In this document: positions 45,201 through 55,732 of the stretch, one piece after another
How positions within the stretch are numbered: the stretch's first letter is position 1
Layout of the letters: each line of letters starts with the position of its first letter
Origin: Hydnum rufescens UP504
Lineage: Eukaryota; Basidiomycota; Agaricomycetes; Cantharellales; Hydnaceae
Length of the DNA: 64,000 nucleotides
Assembly: GCA_014904985.1 (NCBI GenBank)
Contig: MU129062.1
Coordinates: 1 to 64,000 of the forward strand
Direction of reading: 5' to 3'
Program-made: the position numbers and the translations under genes
Notes under the pieces: generated by a model
The model's database searches: none
The model's input: only the letters and a program-made list of their open reading frames with translations
Told to the model about the DNA's origin: nothing

Positions 45201-46077
45201 CCAGTCTTACAAGCTGGACCTCGTCAAGCTTCCTCAGAGAGAAGAGGTCATCGCCCGAAACAGCGGTCAGTCTCGAATGGCATTGACCAAGCTCTCGGAG
45301 GTCGTCGATCTCCTGGTGCCGAAAGGGAAGGGTGGTTCGCTTGCCAAGTCAAATGGCGATATCGGTGACATCGTCGAGCGAGAAATGTTGGGCGCAGCGA
45401 ATGCTATTGCTCTTGCTACCCAGCGATTGCAAGATCTTATCGATCGACCTCGAGACTCATCCAAATATCATGCGATGGACGTCAAGGTGCACGATGCCAT
45501 CCTAGCGCGGCTCTAGCGATCACTAGTGCCGATCGGACGACTTATCCAGGCGGCTACAGACTCCCAAAAGGAGATCGTTGCCCAGGGTCGAGGATCCAGC
45601 ACCTCTCAGCAGTTCTATAAACGGAACAACCGATGGACAGAGGGTCTCATATCCGCCGCCAAAGCTGTCGCTTTTGCGACCAACTTGCTTATCGAGAGTG
45701 CTGATGGCGTGTTGTCCGGAACACATTCACTGGAGCAACTTATTGTGGCTTCCAACGAGGTTGCGGCTGCCACTGCACAATTGGTTGCGGCTTCTCGTGT
45801 CAAAGCCTCTTTCATGTCCAAGACGCAAGACAAACTCGAGGCGGCGGCGAAGGCTGTGACCGATGCGTGCAAGGTGCTGGTCCGGCAGGTCAAGGATATT
45901 TCCGCGAAACAAGTCGACGATCTGCCGGTGGACATCGGAGCGAACGCCCATGAATTCAAAGTGCGGGAAATGGAGCAGCAGGTGGAAATCCTCAAACTCG
46001 AAAAGGAGCTTGGGGCAGCTCGCCACCGCCTTGGGGCGATGCGCCGCGCCGGTTACCACACAGACGAAACAGAGTGA
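42284..46077 (+). CDS. SLA2: Sla2/HIP1R (End4) endocytic adaptor
   Basis: Links clathrin coats and PIP2 membranes to actin at endocytic sites. N-terminal ANTH domain: AEAELAINIKKATNPEETAP, CIVYTWDYHSSISIW, ADEVQTYKALITVHKILQEG, LAKLRFHRHHPEFNGLFEY. Then a proline-rich stretch (PKPSTPPPSAPPPPDAA, 43490), a long coiled coil (about 43550-44650, e.g. IATKDELIKQLQDQVVLWRN), and the talin-like THATCH/I-LWEQ module (44866-46077) with NNRWTEGLISAAKAVAFATN and HSLEQLIVASNEVAAATAQL. Introns include about 42401-42473 and several near 43840-44860. Frame faults: one base missing near 42309 and one in GCGCTACG at 42821-42828. Inside the THATCH module a TAG (45514-45516) appears, but reading about 30 nt there in another frame restores the expected ALAITSA, so a pair of compensating indels is likelier than a true stop. 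Confidence 0.85.
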
Positions 46078-46287
46078 GCGGACTACATGTATGCCTTTAA
46101 TGTACATATTCTTTCAATGATCAATACCCGACTCATGTAATGGAGAATTGGGAGCCCCCGCATTTCAAGGAAGAGGGCCAGTGTGAAGTCTGCTTTTATT
46201 TCATGCAATTGCAGAAATTTCTCTGGAGGCCGGTTCAGGGCCAGAGCCAAAGAGCCAAGTTGCTTCCGCTTGATTCCCTGAGTCTAT

Positions 46288-47960
46288 ATGGCCTTCCACA
46301 GATCAGCCCCATCAGGCCCTGGGTCAACGGCGACACAAGTTCCAGATGTGAAAGACGTGGAGGTGTATCCCATTGACCTCACAGAACTGACACATTCCCT
46401 AATCGGTCATGGTGGCTAGCTAGTAAATCCTCCAAGTGACTCTATATCCAAAGTCGCCTTCAGTCCAACTGCCGATGTGCTTGCCGTAGCGAGCTGGAAT
46501 AACGAAGTCCGGCTCTACGGTGTAAGTCCCACCGGGCAGACCTCTCCCACGGCCATGTATACGCATAAGGGTCCGGTACTCGATATCTGTTGGAGCAAGG
46601 TGCCCAAGTCCCCGTAGCCTCTTTCGTTGTTCCTAACTCCCCCTTATTCGATATAGGATGGCTCTAAACTATTTAGTGCTGGTGGAGATAAGTCAGCTCG
46701 TATGTTTGATATGACGACCGGCCAGAACCGTCAAGTGGGCGGCCACAACGAAGCTATAAGCGCCGTTAGATGGATCGAGGCGCCCACAGGCGGCATTCTT
46801 GCCACTGCTAGCTGGGATAAGACACTGCGGGTATGTGTCAATCTCTGAGTGTTGGCTCACCTCTCGACTGACTTGCTTCGACTCAATACATCAATACAGT
46901 ATTGGGACCTGAAAGGCTCCGCACCAGTTTCTACAGTGGCACTCCCAGAAAGATGCTACAGTATGGACGTCGCATACCCTCTAATGGTCATCGGAACAGC
47001 TGAAAAGCATATTGTTCTTATAAAGTGAGTACGCTTTTGTCCTCTATCCCGGTCGACTGAATGACATCCTCTAGTCTCACAAATCCTACGACTATATTCA
47101 AAGTGAGCGCTTGTTTCTAACTCTAGAGAGCTCTATCCTCTTAACAAACAGTGATCTCGAGAGACTGTACCCTCTCCACTGAAGTGGCAAACTCGCGTTG
47201 TCTCATGCTTTCCAGGTGCCAATGGGTTCGCCGTCGGTTCGATAGAGGGAAGAGTTGCAATACAGTAAGACCGTGAAACGTACTAACAGTATCTGACTGT
47301 CCTGCTGATCTTGAAACATTCGTCTGTCAAGATATGTCGAGGAGAAAGACATTGCGTACATCTTTTCCAACTGGTTCAAATATCCCCTCTTATATATCTC
47401 CCCTTCAGACTTAATTTTAGCTTTCGATGTCATCGGAAAGACATGAATCCGCCTACGAAAGACGCATCTCTTGTCTTTGCTGTGAACGCCATTATCTTCC
47501 ACCCCCAACATGGGACGTTTGCGACATCAGGTTCGCAGTGATTCTCTCAGGGCCCTCACATAATTCAATATTCCAATGTTATATTTTATCAGGTAGTGAC
47601 GGTACTGTGAGTTTTCAATTGAATCAAAATCCTTGATACATCTATCCGTATACTAACAAATCCCTGCCTGTGTCAGACGTCTTTCTGGGACAAAGACAGC
47701 AAGATCAGGTTGAAGACATTTGAAGCCGCCTCTGGCTGTCAGTTGCAACGTTTGAATATCTCTGAATATTCCTATTGCTGATGACTTGAGCACACCTAGC
47801 GATCGTCAGTACTTCCTTCGATCGTTCTGGGAACATATTGGCATATGCAATTGCGTACGATTGGGGAAAGGGCGTTACTGGGATGAATCCCACATATCCA
47901 AACAAGGTCCTCTTGCATGCATGCAAGGATGAAGAGATCAAGGGGCGGTCGCGGAAGTGA
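46288..47960 (+). CDS. RAE1: Rae1/Gle2 mRNA export factor, WD40 propeller
   Basis: Seven-bladed WD40 protein of the nuclear pore that binds a Nup98-type GLEBS motif and takes part in mRNA export. The start at 46288 gives [14 protein letters not shown]...VPDVKDVEV, like other Rae1 N-termini. Next comes [163 protein letters not shown] and [15 protein letters not shown]. At least eight introns divide it, several about 50-70 nt. The boundary of the first intron (46363-46428) is uncertain because no canonical site gives a clean frame. The stop is at 47958-47960. Confidence 0.85.
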
Positions 47961-48836
47961 CTGGTTTACTGGCTATTAAGTGTTGTTGGACCCGGTTCCA
48001 TCGAGGACGTGCTGCGCCCTTTTCGTTGAACGGTGTCGCTGTGCCAAGTGGGACTTCCATTGTTTGCGCCATTAATCAACACGGTTATTCTGGTGTTTGC
48101 AATTGTACACAGATTCTTGCATAGAGAAGTCCTTATAGCAGAGATTGTTGTGTTCGTATTCTGGGAGCCAACTCGGACGACTCGAATTCAACGCCACTAG
48201 CCCGTGGTTCCGGAGCACAAGCTCCCGTCGGTGCAAGGTGTGATAGCGTGCATGGTGTTGTATTTATTTGTTTCGCACGCCTCTCGCCACAGACCGTGAG
48301 CCGAGCGTTTTGGTTGATTCATTTCGAAAAATATATTCGTTGTCGGGTGTGGACAATCAAGTACAGTTCGGACGCCCAAGAATTCCGAACGCGAGCGTTA
48401 GCCTGCTGCTACATGCAACACTCGGCCGGGTTCCGCGGGGGGTTGTTGTTCTCAGTACCTTCTGAGTAGTAGTGTTCCGAAGGATTGACGAAGCGAACGA
48501 TGGTGAGGGGTAAATATGGGCACAACAGCTAATAGCCCAGACAATGGCAGATAGCACTCTGATTATACAGTACAAACAAGGCCTGCCCATCAAGCGTCCA
48601 GATAACATTGGTCAAATTGTTGGTACCAAAAAAAAAGCCACCCATAAGGTATATTAGGAATCATAACTTTAATCCCTGGAGCGCCAGAACAGATAGACAA
48701 TCAAAAGTGTGCACCTTCTAGCGGTTCACTCATCACCTCGACCCGCAGATTCCTGATAGAGAGTGGTGCTGATGCTGTGATTTACGAATTTCTACCCATC
48801 CAGATCCGTCTGTGGTTCCCCGATCTTATAGGGGTT
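47961..48836. other. Convergent intergenic region
   Basis: Lies between RAE1 (+) and the carrier gene (-). No coding feature was recognised; it should hold both 3' untranslated regions. Confidence 0.4.
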
Positions 48837-50402
48837 TCACCCCTGCCAGCTACCAGACACGTAGAAGGCAAATATCGGTAAGAGAGAGGACATTACGATG
48901 GGTCCCGGAATGCCCACCAATCGCAGTTGCTCATAAATCATATACGTAACGATGGTATGTGTGCCTAGCTGTGTAAGAATAGGGAAAAATCAAGGATCAG
49001 GCCGTGCCGTCAGTGAAGGTTCAAGCGGAAGCATGGAAGGAACAAATCCAACCCGAGCCCAACACATTCCGAAACCTTTATAAAAGGCTGTAGGCCCTTC
49101 ATACCGCATGATAGACATGACGCAATGCCATATTCCACGGTATTGACTAGTCGTATCATTCATGATACGCACCTTGACTACATCAACGGGATTCGAGGCG
49201 AGGGATACCACCAATCTTTCCGCGTCGATGAAATATCCTCGTTAGACGAGAAGCAATGGGATGATGTAAAAAGTGGGGTCACGCATACCCCGCGAAAGAG
49301 CTCGCAGCGAGATGAGCGTAAACTCCTTCTCGCAATAGATCCCTCCGCTTCAACCATTGCTTCGTGTGATCATAGGCGGGCATCTGGCATGCAGCTACGG
49401 CCCAACCTCTTGCGACAGTAGGTATGACTCCCCTGTACATACTCTGCATCCCATTGATGAGAGAACTCCGTGGGGGGCCCACTGATCCGGGCAGAGTTTC
49501 ATGGTAGATAGATGCAAAGGCATGGCGCATGGACCGGTATGGAGACCCTGAAGGATAGTATGCTTGCATCCTAATCTTTACAAGGTCTGTAGGATTGGCG
49601 ATCGCGCTGAAGGGAGAAGGCTTAGCATTGGAAATATAGTGTACCATTAAAAATGCGCCCAAAAGTCACCTGCCAAGTGTGCCTGCAATGATGGACGAAG
49701 TCACTTTGAGAGGAAGTCCCTCCGAATCAAAAATCCCCTGAGTATTCTTCTTTAATCTGCACAAAATGACGATAAAATATACTCATGTCTTGGAGAGAGA
49801 GCACTCTTACAAATCTTTGAACATTTCGTACGTGCCGAGTCTGATTGTAGAATACGTGCCTTCCCGAAGTATCGATGCACTCGTGCCCTTCATGAGACTC
49901 ATGAATCCTTCGGTACGCAGCATTCGGCTCGTTACACTCCACACGGAGCCAGGTCCTTTGGCACGATGGCACAGATGAACGGATGGAAGAAAATATTAAA
50001 TATGGATCACTTACCTTGAGTCTGGAGTTGCTGTCGGACCTATATTCATAAACGTTATCAACAAATAATCTGGGATGAGAGGCCCTAAACCTCACCGACC
50101 TTGACTATATCTACAGGATTCGTCACAACGGCAGTAAACATACCTGGTATCATAGAGCCATCAGCCAGTGGCATGGGGCGAGTGCTACAGGGACACTGAC
50201 TTGCAATTCCCGCCCCGAAGAATTGAGTTCCACGTTGAAAGCGTGGATCATCACTCAGCCACTGGGGGGCGATGGCCCTCGAACGGTCGTCAGTGTTAGT
50301 GAGTGATGTGGACACTGAACCAGGAACACGCTGCGGGGGTAGGGCACCAGTTGCAATCCCCGTAGCCAAGTCGTCAGAATTATCCCCCTCGGCCATTCCC
50401 AT
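48837..50402 (-). CDS. Mitochondrial carrier family (dicarboxylate/UCP-like group)
   Basis: Transporter of the mitochondrial inner membrane. The start at 50402 (MGMAEGDNSDDL) opens a long hydrophilic N-terminus, unusual for the family. The three carrier signatures are present: VTNPVDIVKVR (about 50110), NPTDLVKIRMQAYYPSGSPY (about 49590) and NPVDVVKVRIMND (about 49195), each a PX[DE]XX[KR] motif. Second-half repeats SILREGTYSTIRLGTYEMFK (about 49860), YRGVIPTVARGWAVAACQ and YKGFGMCWAR are visible. A last exon from about 48969 to 48837 adds LGTHTIVTYMIYEQLRLVG, the expected sixth membrane segment. The substrate cannot be fixed; signature spacing is closest to dicarboxylate, oxaloacetate or uncoupling-type carriers. 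Part of its 5' end is duplicated at 51968-52300. Confidence 0.75.
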
Positions 50403-50569
50403 ACCCTCCAGAGGGCTATCGGGGTATGGAGGTCCCCGGAAAACAGATCATCCGGGGCACCTCTTGAGGCATGTTCCCACGCTTCGGCAGCAGTGCTACT
50501 TGCTTACGTACGAACAATGTTCACATGACCAGGGCTTGCCCCAATGAGGACTGGCTGGGAAGACGATCG

Positions 50570-51060
50570 CTATTGTCTCGCTAGTTCACGACACTTCTTA
50601 GCCGAGTCTTTGGCCCCCTTTACCACATGACAAAGAGCGGCAATCCACACGGATGCAGCGCTTATACTCCATTCATATTGATTATCCGTACCGGCCACCA
50701 AAACATTGGCCAAGAGAGGACGAAGAATTGGATAATTGGATTTTAAATGCACTCACTTGGGAGTTAAGACATCATTCGGTTCTGTTGGCGACCAGTCGTG
50801 CAGAATATCTTCCACGGGGCGATTGAAAGCATAGAGATCGACCCCTAGACGGTGCGTGATCTCTGGTAAACAGGAACGAAAAACGAACACCACAAAGAGA
50901 GAGCTATTGTCGTTTATCTTTAAGTCTCGAAAAGCAGCCAGTAGATTCGCAGCGTAAACCGGAAGTGGGTCATCAATCACAGAGTAACTGAAAACAATCA
51001 TAATTTCTATGTGAGAGCCAACAGAGTTGAAGTTGCGTGCACCATGGTGTTCAAGGACGT
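50570..51060 (-). pseudogene. Truncated copy of the OTT_1508-like deaminase gene
   Basis: Closely similar to 53620-54020 of the intact gene, with matching pieces FRSCLPEITHRLG (about 50875), RPVEDILHDWSPTEPNDVLT and TDNQYEWSISAASVWIAALC, then a stop at 50570. It lacks the N-terminal part and the whole catalytic HCE and CWCC region, so it cannot be an active deaminase. It sits directly upstream of the carrier gene. Confidence 0.8.
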
Positions 51061-51542
51061 GATCGATCTGGTGGAATCACAATGGGTGTTTCCGGGACTT
51101 GAATCTTGAATTTTGGATCCGCGTCCCTCGCAACCAATAGCTCCTCAACAACGCAATGCAGTGACAAGTGGTCTATTGCAACGCCCCGTCTCGTCAATAT
51201 ATTAGGTTCGGGATGGTCAGATCCTTGAAAATCTCAAAGATGCTGTATCCGCCCTTTTCCCAACCTTCGGCGGAGGATTGCAGCTGAATGGCTGCACCGT
51301 TCAGCGTCATTTTTTTAGATGTTGTTGGGGATAATATTATCTACCACCGCATACTTCCTGCGAGTGTTTTGGATTAGTTTTGGATCGGATATGTACTTGA
51401 GGGTCAGTAGCCAGAGTATTATTCAATGCTTGTTGCTTGCGTTCGATAGCTACCTCAATTCCACATGTACTCATTCTATCTACAAAGGGTATCAAAATGA
51501 AGGAATTCACATCCCTATCTCTACGTAGTCTGTGTGCACAAT

Positions 51543-51962
51543 CTACTTAAAGTAGGGCAAAATGAACAAAAGTTTCTTGCGGTCTTCCTCCGATTGACGC
51601 TCTTGCGGAGTAACGATGGAGAACCTCATGCCACCAATTGCATTCGTAAGCATGGTGTCCTTCTCTAAAATGCCGTGCACGCGTCCCATGATAGCGACTG
51701 AAACGCGACGCGATGTGGCAGCATTGTCTTGAATACCCCGGAGACCGTCACATGGTCCTCGCCAACGCGCCAAGTGTCATAGTCTGTCGATGCAGCGATC
51801 AAAAAATAACCAGAGAGAGACGATGGGCAGAAAATGAGATCGAAAAACACACAATATCAAATACCTATAGGGGGAGGGGAAGAGGTCCCACCTAAGTTCG
51901 GCCTCGCGGGCCAACGTGGCTTCCGGAGTGGCGCTCGTATCGCCGCCCCGCGCACGATACAT
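51543..51962 (-). pseudogene. Truncated copy of methylthioadenosine phosphorylase
   Basis: Matches the last two exons of the intact gene at 54599-55050, including [43 protein letters not shown] and the same C-terminal LPYFK and stop. The phosphate- and nucleoside-binding N-terminal half is absent. At about 51967 the similarity ends abruptly and carrier-gene sequence begins, which marks a rearrangement junction. Confidence 0.85.
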
Positions 51963-51967
51963 TGGAC

Positions 51968-52300
51968 TTTCTGTGCGAGACCTTGACTATTTCCACAGGA
52001 TTCGTCACAACGGCAGTAAACATACCTGGCGCAATAGAGGGATCAGTGAGTGGATAGGGGAAGCACTATAACGTGACTGAACTGTCCCCCTCGGCCATTC
52101 CCACACCCTCCAGAGAGCTGTAGTAATATAGCGGGGCATCGGGATATCGAGGTCCTTGGAAAACAGATCGCTCTGAGAAACCTCTTGATGTACGTTCCCA
52201 TGCCTCGGCAGCGGAATTATTTGCTTACGTACGGTCAATGTTCACATCACCAAGTGTTAATCGTCTTTCGTGTTCGCTACAGAGACTGATCTAAATCAGT
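51968..52300 (-). pseudogene. 5' fragment of the mitochondrial carrier gene
   Basis: The sequence GACCTTGACTAT...AGGATTCGTCACAACGGCAG repeats 50098-50150 (the first carrier signature, minus strand) almost exactly. After an internal deletion, CCCTCGGCCATTCCCA onward repeats the first codons and upstream region of the carrier (50385-50560). So promoter and first exon are present but the body of the gene is missing. Confidence 0.8.
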
Positions 52301-52530
52301 CTAGGCAAGTGTCACTATTGCCCCGCTAGTAACAGGCCTTGAAATGGATGGAGGTATTGTCCAGGGAGGATTTTTACAAGTTTGTACAACAGTGTGAACA
52401 CCACCGTATGTGCTAATTTTATTGGCTACTGAGACCAATATGTCAGTCGTCACAGCCGCCCAAACGTCTGGGGACGATACTACATTCTTAGTAAGAAAGT
52501 AAGAAAGTACAATGATGGCTATGTAACATG

Positions 52531-54436
52531 TTATCTTCTTCGCGTTAGTAGTTCCTCTGCCAAGGCATCCAGCGCAGCCTCAGATATTGAGTCGGATGGC
52601 GAACTCATCCCACTCTGAATACCCCCTGATCGTTTATCAAACTCTTCAGCAAATTTTCCCACTTGCTGGTGCCATACCTCCTTCAGGGCCGTCTCCAGGG
52701 ACTCTGCAATGGCCAGTGAGATTCCGATGCTGGGCAATGCCCACGGGAACACCAGTCCATGAGATGCTGGAACCTGGAGAGATATGTGCGGATGGGCGAT
52801 GTTCAACTGCTCGGCAAGTTGAGAACAACACCAGCAACACTTCTTCCCCACCCCTATCACACCCACACCATTGTCTGTCACCACATTCTATAATTAAATA
52901 TCTCAGCGAAACAAGTTGATATGAAATTACTTGCTACGTTACCTTAAATACTTCGAGTTCCTCGCGCCTCACCCCAGTTGGAAGCGGTATCGTAGAGTCT
53001 TTGCATGCGACAATCATCCCCATTAGGGACGCTTCGCAATGTACAGTTCCTCGAAAGGCGACAGGCAACACAGTCTTTTTAAATTCCTCAATCAGCTCCT
53101 TGGCTTTTTCAGACTGAGCACCAGATCCAAGCTTCTTGAGCATGTACGTGACGGCGCCGTCTACGAAGGGTCCCTCGGGGGCACATTCATTGGGGGAGGC
53201 AAGAGGAGTCATGGCAAAGTTGAGGGTGATATCCTTGAAGGTACGAGAGGACTTGACGCCATGGAAAATATAATTCATGGCACTGACCCAAGCCACAGCA
53301 CTACGGAGATAACGCAGGAACATTGAAGAAGCATCTTCACCACGCTCGGGTGCCATTTCCGCACCGTCTAGAGCGATAACTGTCAGACAACGAGACTGAG
53401 GCATTGGAATCAGACTGACTTACCGTCGGGGGCCGTCGAGTAGTCGACAAAATACTTGCGCGCACGGTTAAGCGCAACCTGTATCGAATTCAATGAAAGA
53501 AGCTGACGGATGGGTATACCGAACGACAAGAAATGTAGACTGCTGGACGTGAGGATAAGTCTGCCCAGAGCATCTGGGTCGATAGTTTTGTCGCTGAGGA
53601 TCAGGGATGACGACACATCCTAGCCGAGTCTTTGGCTCCTTTATTACACGACAAAGAGCGGCGATCCACACGGATGCAGTGCCTATACTCCATTCATATT
53701 GATTATCCGTACCGGCCACCAAAATATTGGCCAAGAGAGAACGAAGAATCGGATAATCGGATTTTAGATGTACTCGCTTGGGAGTTAAGACATCATTCGG
53801 TTCTGTTGGCGACCAGCCGTTTAGAATATCTTCGACGGGGCGATCGAAAACATAGACATCGCCCGCAAGACGGTGCGTGATCTCTGGTAAACAGGAACGA
53901 AAAATAAACATTCCGAAGCGAAGGCCATTGACGTTCATCTTTAAATCTCGAAGGCAGCCAGTAGCTTTGCAGCATACACCGGGAGAGGGTCATCAATCGC
54001 GAGGTAACTTGAAACAATCATAATTTCTATGTGAGAGAAACAGAGGCAAAAGTGTCACGCTCGGAACGCACGGAAGCGCCGTTAATTCGTCCAGCGTTGT
54101 CGAACTAGGTGTAATGGTCTCGATTTTGAATTTGGGCCGATCTTTAGGGGTAGGATTTTGGGTTAGGGTATGCAGAGGGCCCACTTCATCGGCATCCACA
54201 GCCATGGCGAGGGAGAGCTTCGAAGTCAATTTGCCACTGACGGCAACAACTTCCCGCGCGGGGCCGAACGGCCTATTGTTCGCACCTTCAATTCCACGTG
54301 TGAGGAGAACAGCAATATGATTACAAGCAACAAGAGCAGCGGTAGTCTTGCGAACATCGGTGGGTTCGGGACTCTCGACTCTTGTGTTGAGGTTTGCTAT
54401 CAGGGAGGAAAGGGTCCTGATTCCTGAGGTCGACAT
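52531..54436 (-). CDS. OTT_1508-like deaminase-fold protein
   Basis: The start at 54436 (MSTSGIRTLSSLIANLNTRV) opens an alpha-helical N-terminal region of unknown role: CNHIAVLLTRGIEGANNRPF, then FRSCLPEITHRLAGDVYVFD, TDNQYEWSIGTASVWIAALC and SLNSIQVALNRARKYFVDYS. The last 300 residues carry the deaminase pattern: FRGTVHCEASLM (HxE-type HCE zinc/proton-shuttle motif, about 53040) and, after one intron, VIGVGKKCCWCCSQL (CxxC zinc ligands, about 52840), followed by VPASHGLVFPWALP. The order HCE...CxxC places it in the fungal OTT_1508-like branch of the nucleotide/nucleic-acid deaminase superfamily, an assignment from memory of the motif. Substrate unknown. Introns of about 50-60 nt lie near 52885-52935 and 53405-53425. 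It is the intact partner of the truncated copy at 50570. Confidence 0.7.
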
Positions 54437-54598
54437 CCAACAGAGTCGAAGTTAGCGTGGGCCATGATGTTTAAGGACGTCTGGTACCGAACAACGGTCA
54501 TGTGACTCGCCTGCCTTGATGGACTCTTCTATCTATGTGTATCAAAACACAGGAATTTACATCCTTATGTCTACGTAGCCTGCACAATGAATCTACAT

Positions 54599-55732
54599 CT
54601 ACTTAAAGTAGGGCAAAATAAACGAAAGTTTCTTGCGGTCTTCCTCCGATTGACGCTCTTGCGGAGTAACGATGGAGAACCTCATGCTACCGATTACATT
54701 CGTAAGCACGGTGTCCTTCTCTACAATGTCGTGCACGTGTTCTATGATAGCGGCTGCAACGCGACGCGATGTGGCAGCATTGTCTTGAAGAGTCTTGAAT
54801 ACCTCGGAGACCGTGACAGGGTCCTCGCCAACGCGCCAAGCATCGTAGTCCGTCGATGTAGCGATTAAAGCATAACTAGCGAGAGAGGATGGGGAAGTGA
54901 ATGATATCGAACAGCGCACAACATCAAATACGTATCGGGGGGAAGGGAAGAGGTCCCACCTAAGTTCGGCCTCGCGGGCCAACTTGGCTTCCGGAATGAC
55001 GCTCATGTTAATGATGTCGCCACCCCACGCACGATACATTAGGCTTTCTGCGCGAGTCGAAAACTGCGGTCCTTCCATGCACACCACAGTTTTGTCCAAA
55101 TGGAGTTGCCTCTTCTCACTGGCAAGCGCTTCTTTGATCAGAGGCGTTATGAAATTCACAAGCTGGGTGTCGAAGGGATCGCCAAACATGGCATGGGCGA
55201 CGACGCTTGTACCATCGAAAAAGGAGGCAGGACGAATCCCCTTGGTGCGATCGATGATCTGTGAGGGGATAACGAAATCTCCTGGTGCAATTTCCTCACG
55301 TAGAGATCCTACGGCACTAAAAGCGATGATTGCTTTCACCCCGATCGAGGACAGTGCCGCTATGTTGGCCCGGGCAGGAACAGCAGAGGGATTGACGGAA
55401 TGGGCTACACCGTGTCGCGCCAGGAAGGCGACCTGCGCGCCATTAGGAAGAGAGGCAATGGTAATCGGGGAACTAGGGTAACCCCAGGGCTAAGGACGGG
55501 GGAGATGGCAAGATCAGTGCAATCGGTCTAGCAACGAATGTGCATGGACGTGCCGTCTCGGGGTTGATCGTTTCGCTGGATGTCACTTACATATGAGTAA
55601 TAACAGGATGACATCTGGGCTTATGGGTGGCTGCAGCACGCTGACTTACACGAATGTCAAGACGTCGAGTTTGTACAGTCCACTACCTCCGATAATGCCC
55701 ACCAAAGGTGCTGAAATTTTAACCCTCAGCAT
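54599..55732 (-). CDS. S-methyl-5'-thioadenosine phosphorylase
   Basis: Cleaves methylthioadenosine to adenine and methylthioribose-1-phosphate in the methionine salvage pathway; cytosolic. The start at 55732 gives [20 protein letters not shown], the phosphate-binding GGSG motif. After an intron (within about 55460-55655) come [107 protein letters not shown] and then the last exon ending ILPYFK at 54599. Active-site residues of the family (RHG, EGPxFSTRAE, N-M-S, SD/STDYDAW) are present. The frame is intact apart from spliced introns. A second, truncated copy lies about 3 kb to the left. Confidence 0.9.

Noticed and set aside
45514..45516. SLA2 ending at TAG and a separate gene starting at 45526
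   Set aside because: The second piece is the middle of the THATCH domain in the same frame and has only a GTG start; the stop lies between two compensating indels.
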